A stretch of DNA of 39,810 nucleotides from an uncultured Eubacteriales bacterium (GTDB taxonomy: Bacteria > Bacillota > Clostridia > Christensenellales > Aristaeellaceae), in contig CACWHI010000018.1 in the NCBI GenBank assembly GCA_902760595.1, positions 1 to 39,810 of the forward strand. Direction: 5' to 3'. Of the stretch, positions 1 through 7,377 are shown piece after piece (positions within the stretch are counted from its first letter, which is position 1; each line of letters opens with the position of its first letter). The notes beneath the pieces are model-generated. The model had not been told where the DNA came from and did not search any database. It was given only the letters and a program-made list of their open reading frames with translations. Both the position numbers and the translations under genes were made by a program.

Positions 1-46
1 ATGTCCATTCCGGCACTCCCATCCCGTCGCCCTACGGGTGTTGGAA

Positions 47-94
47 TCGCGCGCGCACCGCGGGCGCAAGCGCCTCACGCACCGCGCACGACAT
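47..94. repeat. GC-rich dispersed repeat unit (copy 1)
   Basis: A unit of about 48 bp starting TCGCGCGCGCACCGCGGG and ending in a CGCGCACGACATG-like segment. It is nearly identical to 4631-4679 and partly to 4684-4714, and a degraded inverted copy lies near 3543-3600. It is non-coding. The rest of 1-212 shows no gene I can support. Confidence 0.7.
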
Positions 95-204
95 GCTTCC
101 CCATCCGCCGAATGAATCGGCGGACTCCGGGATTCCGTGCCGGAACGGACCGGGCCTCGTCTCACTCTACTGTATGACTGAATAGTTACAATAGTTCCAA
201 AATT

Positions 205-240
205 GGAAAAGGGTCTCACCGGCCCTGAGACCGGTGAGAC
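205..240 (-). terminator. Rho-independent terminator of the sugar-binding protein gene
   Basis: Read on the minus strand, a perfect 10-bp stem (GTCTCACCGG with CCGGTGAGAC, 8-nt loop) is followed by CCTTTTCC. It begins 14 bp after the stop codon of the gene ending at 255. Confidence 0.8.
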
Positions 241-254
241 AGTTGTACTGTTGA

Positions 255-1568
255 TCAGTCGTCCCAGACGATGTTGGCGGCGCCTTCGATCAGACGCTTG
301 ACTTCTTCTTCAGGCGTGGTTTCCCTGGCCTGGATCAGGCGGCCGGCGGTATCTTCGCACAGCTGGATGAAGTCCTGCGCGTTGTTCAGCGCCGGGAGCT
401 CCTGGCCGCGGCCAGCGGTCTTCAGCTGCTCGAAGGGGACCTTGTAGAAGGGATTCTCTTCCCAGAACTTGGCCATTTCAGGATCGTTGGCCACGCTCAG
501 GGTGCAGGGGCAGTAGCCGGTGTTGATGGAGTTGAAGTACTGCTCGGAATCGCTCATCACGAACTTGATGAACTCCCAGGCAGCCTTGATCTTCGCGTCG
601 TCCTTGCCCTCGCTGATGATGGCGATGTTGCCGCCGCCGATCTCAGCCACATGGTTGTCCTTGTCATAGGTCGGGAACATGGCCACGCCCAGCTCGATGC
701 CGGACTCCTTGGCGTTCTGGATGATACCGGCCATAGCGGAGCAGCTGTTCACATAAGCGGCGAGACGGCCGGCCTTGAACTCCTGCAGCGCGCCGTCAGC
801 CTGGCTGCTGGCGTCGAACGGACGGCACCAGCCCTCGTCCACCCAGCGGCGCCAGTCGGACAGCACCTTCAGCATGGTGCCGTCCTCCAGGGACGGGGAG
901 CCGCCCTCGGGCGCGATGTACTGGGAGCCGAGCTGGTAGATCCAGGCGGCGTTGTAGTAGCCGAAGTCCTTGAGCAGCTCGAAGCCGTAGCGGGTCACGT
1001 TGCCCTGCTCGTCCTTGAGCATCGCGGCGCGGCCGAAGTTCTCCAGTTCTTCGATGGTGATCTGCTCATTGATGGTGATGCCCAGCTCGGTAGCGAGGCC
1101 CTTGTTGTAGTAGAGCACGGGCGTGGAGCGGATGTAGGGCAGGGAGTGGATCTCGCCGTCGGTGTTGCCCTTGATGTCGAGCACCCAGCTCATCAGGTTG
1201 CCGGCCAGGTCATAGTTATCCGCCGCAGCCAGCGGGGCCATATCAGCCAGCATATCCTCGCCCAAAGCGTAGGGGATGTAGGTGTTGCCCAGAGCGACAA
1301 CGTCCGGCGCGACGCTGCCGGAAGCGGTGGACAGCGCGGCCCAGATCTCCGGATAGCCGCCCTGCGGCTCGTGGGTCACGTGGATGCCCAGCTCCTTGCC
1401 AATGGTCTCGTTGAAGGTCTCAACCTCATGCTCGACCACTTTCAGGTTGCCACCGGATTTACGGGTGGACCAGAAAAGGATCTCAATCGGTTCGTCCGCC
1501 TGCGCGGCCACCGTAACAAGGCCGATGACCATTGTCAGCGCCAGACAAAAAGCAAGCAGTTTCTTCAT
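255..1568 (-). CDS. ABC transporter sugar-binding protein (SBP family 1)
   Basis: 437 aa extracellular solute-binding protein, expected to capture a saccharide outside the membrane for an ABC importer. The start at 1568 (MKKLLAFCLALTM) is preferred over an in-frame ATG 14 codons upstream because it follows AAAGGAGT at good spacing and opens directly on a signal peptide. Predicted cleavage is after AQA (residue 23). There is no lipobox cysteine, which is unusual for a Gram-positive binding protein. The body has the SBP_bac_1 pattern: a WSTRKSGG start, PDVVALGN near residue 90, and a C-terminal AWEFIKFVMSD segment. No permease or ATPase gene is adjacent; the only neighbour is the divergent FGGY kinase, suggesting one sugar pathway with the permeases elsewhere. 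The substrate cannot be told from sequence. Confidence 0.88.
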   Translation of the reverse strand: MKKLLAFCLALTMVIGLVTVAAQADEPIEILFWSTRKSGGNLKVVEHEVETFNETIGKELGIHVTHEPQGGYPEIWAALSTASGSVAPDVVALGNTYIPYALGEDMLADMAPLAAADNYDLAGNLMSWVLDIKGNTDGEIHSLPYIRSTPVLYYNKGLATELGITINEQITIEELENFGRAAMLKDEQGNVTRYGFELLKDFGYYNAAWIYQLGSQYIAPEGGSPSLEDGTMLKVLSDWRRWVDEGWCRPFDASSQADGALQEFKAGRLAAYVNSCSAMAGIIQNAKESGIELGVAMFPTYDKDNHVAEIGGGNIAIISEGKDDAKIKAAWEFIKFVMSDSEQYFNSINTGYCPCTLSVANDPEMAKFWEENPFYKVPFEQLKTAGRGQELPALNNAQDFIQLCEDTAGRLIQARETTPEEEVKRLIEGAANIVWDD

Positions 1569-1593
1569 GATACAGGACTCCTTTTTTGATATT

Positions 1594-1621
1594 TTTAAAA
1601 TGGCTTCCAAACCATTTTAAA
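1594..1621. promoter_or_regulatory. 10-bp inverted repeat in the binding-protein leader
   Basis: TTTAAAATGG (1594-1603) and CCATTTTAAA (1612-1621) are a perfect inverted repeat with an 8-nt gap, between the -10 box at 1667-1672 and the ribosome site. It could be an operator or an mRNA leader hairpin. It does not match the CcpA cre consensus. Confidence 0.45.
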
Positions 1622-1666
1622 TCAAAATCATGTAAAAAAAGTTCATTATGTGCCCGTTTCGTGTAG

Positions 1667-1695
1667 ATTATAGCGCGCATATTCCCGCATGTCAA
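1667..1695 (-). promoter_or_regulatory. Sigma-A promoter of the sugar-binding protein gene
   Basis: On the minus strand, TTGACA (1690-1695) and TATAAT (1667-1672) are separated by exactly 17 bp: perfect consensus. It predicts a leader of about 90 nt before the start at 1568. Confidence 0.88.
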
Positions 1696-1738
1696 GTTTT
1701 TTCCGGATTTTAACGTAGCATTCCGGCGAAGGCGATGA

Positions 1739-1744
1739 TATAAT
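1739..1744 (+). promoter_or_regulatory. Possible -10 box of the FGGY kinase gene
   Basis: TATAAT lies 30 bp upstream of the kinase start. No good -35 hexamer is visible at 16-18 bp, so the promoter may be weak or activator-dependent. Confidence 0.4.
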
Positions 1745-1774
1745 ATCCCAAAGCAATCAACGGAGGCGATCACG

Positions 1775-3274
1775 ATGGCGTATATCCTGACGTTGGACGC
1801 CGGAACCACCGGTATCAAGTGCGCGGCCTTCACCCGGGTGGGCCGGATGCTGGACAGCGCGGTGGCGGCGTACCCGACCCGGTTCCCGGAGCTGGGCTGG
1901 GCCCAGCAGCGGCCTGCAGAGCAGCTGGAAGCGGCGGTCCGGGCCATCCGCGAAGCGTTGGAGCGGCTCCCCGCCGGCGGCTGCGAGGCGCTGGTCTTTA
2001 CCGGCACGATGAACGGGTGCATTTCCATCGACGCTGACGGCAATGCCCTCTACGACAATATGATCCACAGCGACCTGCGGGCCGCGCCGGAAACGGAGGC
2101 CATCGGCCGGCTGATCCCCCTGGAGGATTATTACGCCGTGACCGGCAACCATATCGACGTGCACAGCGGCCTGCCGAAGTACATGTGGCTGAAGGCCCAC
2201 GAGCCGGACGTCTACCGCCGGACCGCCGCCTTCGTGAATATCAAGGACTACCTGTACGGGCGCGCCACCGGACGGATCGGCGGCACCGACCTGACCGACG
2301 CCTCGCTGTGCAACTGCCTGGACCTGCGCAGCGCGGACTGGGCCTGGGACATCCTGGCCGAATGCGGGATCGGTAAAGAAAAAATGCCGCGGCTCCGTCC
2401 CTCCTGCGACGTCAGCGGCCGGCTCTGCGCGGAATTTGCCGCCGCTGCCGGCCTGCCGGAGGGCCTGCCCGTGGCGGTCGGCGCGGGCGACGGCGCGTGC
2501 GCGGCCCACGGCGCGCGCCGCCAAACCGTCGGCGATACTTACATGAACATCGGCTCCTCCGCCTGGGTGAGCGCCATGAGCGATAAGCCCGTCACGGACA
2601 CGCGCCTGTTCAACTATTTCGACAGCGATGCGAAGCACTACAACGTCTGCGGCACGGTGCAGAGCGGCGCGGCCGCCTTTGACTGGGCGGCGAACAACCT
2701 GTTCGGCGGCGCGGACCCGGAAACGCTGGAAGCCTGGGCCGGCGAGGTCTCCCCCGGCGCGGGCGGCGTCTTTTTCCTGCCCACGCTGATGGGCGAGCGC
2801 ACGCCCTGGTGGACCGCCGAGGCCTCCGGCACGCTGATCGGCTTCACCCTCTCGCACGACCGGCGCCACGCGGCGCGCGCCGTGTACGAGGGCATCATGC
2901 AGTCGCTGCACATGTGCGGGGCGATCCTGCGCGAAAACGGCCTGGCCTCAGACCATATCACCCTGATCGGCGGCGGCGCGAGGAGCGCGCTCTGGGCGCA
3001 GATGGCCGCGGACATGTTCGGCCTGCCGGTGCGCGTGCATAAGACGCCGCGCGAGGCCACCTCCCTGGGCGCGGCACTGACCGCCGGCGTCGGCATCGGC
3101 TGGTATCAGGATTTTGCCGAAGCTGCGTCGTACATCCGTATACAGCGCGAATACCAGCCGGATCCCGCCGCCCGCGAGGCCTGCCGCCGGCATTACGAGC
3201 TCTACCGCACCCTGTATCCGAGGATGCGGGATACCTATGAGGCCATCTACAGATACCAGACGGAACAGAAATGA
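1775..3274 (+). CDS. FGGY-family carbohydrate kinase (xylulokinase-like)
   Basis: 499 aa, the usual length of FGGY sugar kinases, which transfer phosphate from ATP to a pentulose, polyol or similar sugar in the cytoplasm. The N-terminal phosphate-binding motif LDAGTTGIKC is at residues 6-15. The catalytic-aspartate region reads GAGDGACAAHGA near residue 237. The C-terminal domain has ITLIGGGARSALW, followed by the adenosine-binding EATSLGAALTAG. The start is supported by GGAGG 8 nt upstream. The gene diverges from the sugar-binding protein gene across a 206-bp promoter region, so they may share a substrate. The phosphorylated sugar is unknown; xylulokinase-like is closest by motif, but related kinases of other sugars are possible. 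The next 1.86 kb holds no gene. Confidence 0.85.
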   Translation: MAYILTLDAGTTGIKCAAFTRVGRMLDSAVAAYPTRFPELGWAQQRPAEQLEAAVRAIREALERLPAGGCEALVFTGTMNGCISIDADGNALYDNMIHSDLRAAPETEAIGRLIPLEDYYAVTGNHIDVHSGLPKYMWLKAHEPDVYRRTAAFVNIKDYLYGRATGRIGGTDLTDASLCNCLDLRSADWAWDILAECGIGKEKMPRLRPSCDVSGRLCAEFAAAAGLPEGLPVAVGAGDGACAAHGARRQTVGDTYMNIGSSAWVSAMSDKPVTDTRLFNYFDSDAKHYNVCGTVQSGAAAFDWAANNLFGGADPETLEAWAGEVSPGAGGVFFLPTLMGERTPWWTAEASGTLIGFTLSHDRRHAARAVYEGIMQSLHMCGAILRENGLASDHITLIGGGARSALWAQMAADMFGLPVRVHKTPREATSLGAALTAGVGIGWYQDFAEAASYIRIQREYQPDPAAREACRRHYELYRTLYPRMRDTYEAIYRYQTEQK

Positions 3275-3283
3275 TCAGCAAAG

Positions 3284-3521
3284 CGGCTGTTGCACAAGTA
3301 CATGAACGCCCTCATCCGTCACGCCTTCGGCGTGACACCTTCCCCCGAGATCGGGTGGGAAGGCTCTAGCTTCGCCGCATGCAAAATCGGCTGAAATTAC
3401 AACGTATTTCGATGATCTGAGAATGCTGTCTATCAAAAGCCTTCCCCCCGTTCACGGGGGAAGGTGGCCGAACGAAGTGAGGACGGATGAGGGCTGGTTC
3501 GTAACAATGCGCAACAGCCCC
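3284..3521. repeat. Interrupted palindromic MITE-like repeat (copy 1)
   Basis: The left arm (about 3284-3345) carries GCCCTCATCCGTCACGCC and TTCGGCGTGACACCTTCCC. The right arm (about 3438-3521) carries GGGGGAAGGTGGCCGAACG and GGATGAGGGCTG, and ends in GCGCAACAGCCCC. The arms are imperfect inverted repeats of each other and match the compact element at 22033-22168. Here they are separated by about 90 bp of unrelated sequence, so this copy is interrupted or is two partial copies. Confidence 0.75.
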
Positions 3522-3663
3522 GACAATGGCGAATTGAGGACGCCACCCGCGCCATCTCGTGCGCGGTGTGCGCGCAATTCAACCGCTCGCCCCGTTGGCG
3601 GAACGCCATCCCATTTCCCCGCATGAAGGAGAATTGAAAAAATGCGGGAGAATATGCCAAAAA

Positions 3664-3775
3664 CCTGCGTGCGTGCGTGTAAGGAGAGGAACCGCCGATT
3701 CGGAATGATGAATGGGATCATGTGTGAGATGAACGATTTCCGATTCCGGATTGTCCTTACACGCACGCACGCAGG
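3664..3775. repeat. 112-bp element with 22-bp terminal inverted repeats (copy 1)
   Basis: The ends are CCTGCGTGCGTGCGTGTAA followed by GGA, and its exact inverse complement at the right end. The interior shares GTGTGAGATGAACGATTT with the copy at 4903-5013. Flanking sequence is also similar between copies (GCATG, GGGAGA before; GATTTT after), so the true unit may be nearer 200 bp. No coding capacity. Confidence 0.8.
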
Positions 3776-3838
3776 ATTTTGGGCTTTTCTTCCAAATTTT
3801 TTCTCTGTACGGGAAACGCTGCGCTTATACCAGACGCT

Positions 3839-4199
3839 CGGACGCAAAAAAAGCGTCCGGCGGGTTTGATGCTGCACGTTTTTTGGAGAAGCAAGGCTGG
3901 TGCACCGCTTTACTTTTCTTTTGCGGTTTATCTCTACTCCCCTTCGTTTCATTGATTGTATGCCGAAAACCATTCAGCCTATATCGGATAACTGAAATCC
4001 ATTGATAGCATGTCCATCATCCCGGTTCTCCTCTACTGCCGTTTTCCATCCGTTTAAGAAATGAAACAAGCATCGTATATCATATTGGCTGATGATCCGC
4101 AACGGGAAGATGAAGCATGGGACGGTATTTGTTGACGTGGAATGCTTTGGAACGGAAAAATCTATAGCACGACCTGAGCGGACGCTTATTTTGCGTCCG
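3839..4199. repeat. Segment bounded by inverted CGGACGC/GCGTCCG hairpins
   Basis: A hairpin at 3839-3859 (CGGACGC, A-rich loop, GCGTCCG) and one at 4179-4199 (CGGACGC, loop, GCGTCCG) are inverted copies of each other. Matching flanks read GACGCTC on one side and GACGTTC on the inverted side. The roughly 320 bp between them are relatively AT-rich and contain no gene I can support. It may be a decayed small mobile element. Confidence 0.5.
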
Positions 4200-4230
4200 A
4201 ACGTCCGGTAAAAACGCCAATCCGTCAGGT

Positions 4231-4604
4231 ACGTCCGCACATTACACGCAACAGTTACGCGTCACAGGGCGGGCCGGGGTGCGTCCGCACTTTCCATGCA
4301 GCGTTTACGCGTCACAGGGCGGGCGGCCCAGTGTGCCGCCCCTACGAGGTTATCCTTGTTGAATCAACGAAACTTGTACGTTGATCATACGAAAAAAAGC
4401 GGACGGAAACCATCGGAACGGAAACAAAAAACGCCAACATGTAGGGGCGGGACACCCGGCCCGCCCGCCCCGTTGGCGTAAAGTCAATCAGGCATATCCG
4501 GATACAAGCCGGTCAGATAGACATAAATCTTCCACGAAACAGCTTCAATTTCGCCAGGGTTCGTTTGCACATTCTACATAGCGTTTACGCGTCACAGGGC
4601 GGGC
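4231..4604. repeat. Three copies of a 44-bp motif
   Basis: Copies at 4231-4274, 4281-4324 and 4561-4604 share a CGTCCGCAC-like start and a TTACGCGTCACAGGGCGGGC end. The second and third are followed by GCCCCTACGA and CTTGTTGAATCAACGAAA segments, so the longer unit was duplicated. The third carries extra GC-rich units. Confidence 0.7.
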
Positions 4605-4630
4605 GGTTGAATCGCGCGCGCACCGTTGTA

Positions 4631-4714
4631 TCGCGCGCGCACCGCGGGCGCAAGCGCCTCGCGCACCGCGCACGAGATGCGAGGACAAGCGCCTCGCGCA
4701 CCGCGCACGAGATG
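4631..4714. repeat. GC-rich repeat units (copies 2 and 3)
   Basis: A full unit at 4631-4679 and a partial unit at 4684-4714 share AGCGCCTCGCGCACCGCG and CACGAGATG. The full unit matches 47-94 with only a few differences. They look like insertions inside the third copy of the 44-bp family. Confidence 0.7.
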
Positions 4715-4902
4715 GCCGGTGTCCCGCCCCTACGAAACCGTCCTTGTTGAATCAACGAAATATGTACGCTGATCATATGAAGGAATCTGACAGGAATCAT
4801 CGGAACGGTAATAATAAACGCCATCCTGCAGGGGCTAATGGTCCATCCCGCCTCCTCGCATGCAGGATAATCGAAAGAAAAAAACGGGAGAGAACCAAAA
4901 AA

Positions 4903-5013
4903 CCTGCGTGCGTGCGTGTAAGCTAAAGGACCGCTGATGCGGAATGAGAATGGATCCATGTGTGAGATGAACGATTTTCATTTCCTGGTTGTCCTTACAC
5001 GCACGCACGCAGG
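4903..5013. repeat. 112-bp element with terminal inverted repeats (copy 2)
   Basis: Same family as 3664-3775, in the same orientation. The TIRs are 20 bp here. Internal GTGTGAGATGAACGATTT is conserved, while the rest has drifted. Confidence 0.8.
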
Positions 5014-5062
5014 ATTTTTGGTTTTTACTCTAAAAACTATTTCACTTTCCCGGTTTGGCGTT

Positions 5063-5094
5063 GCAAAAGAAGAGGAGCTGTGTGCAACAGCCCC
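5063..5094 (-). terminator. Terminator of the dehydrogenase operon
   Basis: On the minus strand, GGGGCTGT and ACAGCTCC pair around TGCAC and are followed by TCTTCTTTT. It lies 37 bp past the stop of the gene ending at 5132. Confidence 0.65.
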
Positions 5095-5131
5095 TTAGGG
5101 AAACGCCGAATCAATCAGCGGTTCCTTATGA

Positions 5132-6394
5132 TTATTCCACATTCTCCCAGTGCGACAGCAGATAGTTCTCCGCCTCCAGGCACCACAGGCCGCGGTGCCT
5201 GCCGACGATCTCGGCCAGGTCGGCGAAACGCGGATCCTCCTTGCCCTTTTCCGCGAAATCATCGATGGCGGTCAGGGGCATATTGATGTGGGTGTAGATC
5301 AGCTTCTTCCCGCCGGGGATCTTGGGCAGGTTGAGCGTGGTTTCCGCGCAGGCGTCGAGGCCGCCCACGTGGGTGACCATGACGGCGGGACGGATGCGCC
5401 CGGCGGCGGTCAGCTCCAGGGACTCCACCATGTCCGCGGTGTTGCCGCCGGTGGTGCCGATGACATGAGTGCTGTTGTAGTGCACGTCATAGAAATTCAG
5501 CTTCGCGGAGAATTTCGGGTCCGTCGGGCCGGCGAAGAAGCTCAGGCAGCCGTCGCGGCCCAGCATGTCGGAGGCCAGCTCCACCACGCTGGTGACCGGC
5601 GCGTACACGAACACGTCGTCATATCCGCCGCCGACCAGGTCCTTCAGGTACTGCGCCGGGTCCGCGATGTCGCGGGTGTTCACGAACCGCAGCTTCACGC
5701 CGGTGGGCTCCACGATCTCCGCGGGGAACAGCTCACGCGCGCGCGCCAGGCGGCTCTCGTCGATATCCGTCACCACCAGCTCGCCGGGGCGGCGGTCACA
5801 GTGGATGATATATTCCGCCATGCCCAGGCCCATGGGGCCAGCGCCGGCGAGGATGGCCATCTTGCCGCCCTCGCGGATGCCCATCTCATGATGATAATCG
5901 CCCATCTTGGTATGGAAGGCCGCGTGCGCCGCGCCGATGCTGCAGCTGTAGGGCTCCGCCAGGGACGCCTCAAAGAAAGCGTCGCCCTTGTATTCGAGGA
6001 AGCAGCCCAGCTCCATGACCTCCTGCGGGATGACGCAGTAGGTGCAGTCGCCGCCGAAGTAGGGATAGCTGTAGCCGGGGCTCCACATGGTGCCCTTGTA
6101 ATTGAGCGCGGGCTGCAGGGTGAACTTGGCGCCCGGCCTGAACTGGCCCTCGTATTTCTTGCCCACCTTGACGATGACGCCGGCGAACTCATGGCCCATG
6201 ATGGCCGGATGCTCCGCCACGTCGGGATGGACGCGTTTGTGCTTCGTGCCCAGGATGGCGCACTTGTAGGTGGACATGCAGATGCTGTCGGAGACCACCT
6301 TGACCAGGATCTCGTCGTCCCTGATCTCCGGGAGCTCAAACTCCATCAGGCGCAGATCATTGGCGGCATGCAGACGGACAGCGCGTGTTTTCAT
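5132..6394 (-). CDS. Zinc-dependent MDR dehydrogenase, L-sorbose-1-phosphate reductase-like
   Basis: 420 aa medium-chain dehydrogenase. The closest family I recognise is SorE-type L-sorbose-1-phosphate reductase (NAD(P)H-dependent interconversion of a ketose 1-phosphate and a hexitol 6-phosphate), slightly longer than the usual 400 or so. The catalytic zinc site is visible: C39, H68-E69 in GHEFAG, and E147 in AEPYSC. The four-cysteine structural zinc lobe of classical alcohol dehydrogenases is absent. The nucleotide-binding motif GAGPMGLG spans 184-191, followed by TDIDESR. AAAGGAG precedes the start at normal spacing. It lies 42 bp downstream of a PfkB kinase gene and probably in one transcript with it, suggesting hexose or hexitol phosphate catabolism. 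The exact substrate is an inference. Confidence 0.78.
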   Translation of the reverse strand: MKTRAVRLHAANDLRLMEFELPEIRDDEILVKVVSDSICMSTYKCAILGTKHKRVHPDVAEHPAIMGHEFAGVIVKVGKKYEGQFRPGAKFTLQPALNYKGTMWSPGYSYPYFGGDCTYCVIPQEVMELGCFLEYKGDAFFEASLAEPYSCSIGAAHAAFHTKMGDYHHEMGIREGGKMAILAGAGPMGLGMAEYIIHCDRRPGELVVTDIDESRLARARELFPAEIVEPTGVKLRFVNTRDIADPAQYLKDLVGGGYDDVFVYAPVTSVVELASDMLGRDGCLSFFAGPTDPKFSAKLNFYDVHYNSTHVIGTTGGNTADMVESLELTAAGRIRPAVMVTHVGGLDACAETTLNLPKIPGGKKLIYTHINMPLTAIDDFAEKGKEDPRFADLAEIVGRHRGLWCLEAENYLLSHWENVE

Positions 6395-6436
6395 GACAAA
6401 GTCTCCTTTCGCTCGGACAGACAGTACCGTTTTATT

Positions 6437-7366
6437 CTATATTTCGCTCAGGCAGACCTGGCTGAGCAGCGCGTCCACGACGGCCTGCTCCGCCGGCTGG
6501 GTGCCGGGGGTAGTGACGGCGGCGGCGCTGAAGGCCAGGGCCAGGGCGCAGCCGTCCCGGAAGCTCATATGCCGTTCCGCGGCGCAGACGAGGGCGGCCA
6601 GCATGCTGTCCCCCGCGCCGACCGTACTCTGCACCTCGACCTTCAGGCCATAGCCGCGCAGCGCCCGGTCACGGGTCACGAACAGCGCGCCGTCCCCGCC
6701 CAGGGAGACGACCACCGTCCCGATGCCGCCGCTGATCAGTTGCCTTGCCGCGTCCACTATTTCCCCGATACCGGAGAAGGAGCGGCCCGTCAGGCGGCCG
6801 AGCTCGGCGTCGTTGGGCTTGATCAGGGCCGGACAGGCCTTCACGCCCTCGACCAGCAGCTCGCCGTCGGCGTCCATATACACCTGTACGCCACGGGCTC
6901 CGAGCCGCCGGGTCCAGTCCGCGAAGATGGTATCCGGCGTGTCCGCCGGGGCCTTGCCTGCCAGCACCACGATGTCTCCGGGGCCGGCCGCGGCCTCCAC
7001 CTTCGCGAGGACCTCCCCGAGCGTCTCCGCGCTCACCGGCGCGCCGGGCTCGTTGATGTCCGTATTCGTATGGCGGACGGGGTCCACCACCTTCAGGTTG
7101 GTGCGGGTGTCCCGGTCCGTCCAGGCAAAGTCGCAGGCGATGCCGGCTTCGTGCAGGCTCTTTTCGATATAGCGGCCCGTGTCTCCGCCCAGGATGCCGG
7201 TGGCCAGGCTGTCCACGCCCAGGGCGCGCAGGCCCTTGGACACGTTGATGCCCTTGCCGCCGGGGTCCAGGCGCAGGCTTTGGATGCGGTTGACTTCATT
7301 TACCCGGAAGTCCGGCAGGATGACGGTCTTATCCAGCGCCGGCGTCAGGGTCACGGTTACGATCAT
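6437..7366 (-). CDS. PfkB-family sugar-phosphate kinase (1-phosphofructokinase-like)
   Basis: 309 aa cytoplasmic kinase of the FruK/LacC branch of PfkB, whose members phosphorylate fructose 1-phosphate or tagatose 6-phosphate to the bisphosphate. The N-terminal substrate motif GGKGINVS is at 36-43, and TRTNLK near 88 is typical of the branch. The ATP-site motif GAGDSM is at 250-255 with catalytic base D253. Length matches the family. AAAGGA lies 7 nt before the start. The gene begins only 11 bp after the stop of the large SH3-repeat protein and is followed by the sorbose-1-phosphate-reductase-like gene, so all three are probably co-transcribed. No fructose PTS or FruR-type regulator is nearby, so the substrate arrives by another route. 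FruK is more likely than LacC, but not certain. Confidence 0.8.
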   Translation of the reverse strand: MIVTVTLTPALDKTVILPDFRVNEVNRIQSLRLDPGGKGINVSKGLRALGVDSLATGILGGDTGRYIEKSLHEAGIACDFAWTDRDTRTNLKVVDPVRHTNTDINEPGAPVSAETLGEVLAKVEAAAGPGDIVVLAGKAPADTPDTIFADWTRRLGARGVQVYMDADGELLVEGVKACPALIKPNDAELGRLTGRSFSGIGEIVDAARQLISGGIGTVVVSLGGDGALFVTRDRALRGYGLKVEVQSTVGAGDSMLAALVCAAERHMSFRDGCALALAFSAAAVTTPGTQPAEQAVVDALLSQVCLSEI

Positions 7367-7377
7367 GACAGTATCCT

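Larger units (their letters stand above)
3275..5131. other. Gene-free repeat island
   Basis: About 1.86 kb with no credible gene. The short open frames here lack ribosome sites and recognisable domains. It holds the interrupted palindromic repeat (3284-3521), two copies of a roughly 112-bp element with TIRs (3664-3775, 4903-5013), a segment bounded by inverted hairpins (3839-4199), three copies of a 44-bp motif containing TTACGCGTCACAGGGCGGGC (4231-4274, 4281-4324, 4561-4604), two copies of a following CTTGTTGAATCAACGAAA segment (near 4352 and 4743), and GC-rich units at 4631-4714. The repeats are nested and partly scrambled, suggesting repeated insertion and recombination. The terminator for the dehydrogenase gene closes its right edge. 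Confidence 0.8.

Noticed and set aside
1594..1621. The leader inverted repeat as a CcpA catabolite site.
   Set aside because: It lacks the central CG and the flanking T/A pattern of cre sites.
3974..4240. A small 88-codon minus-strand frame within the repeat island, and other short frames there.
   Set aside because: No ribosome site, no recognisable domain, and they run through repeat boundaries.
3284..5013. Repeated sequence in the gene-free island considered as a CRISPR array.
   Set aside because: Units differ in length and family, there are no regular spacers, and no cas gene is present.
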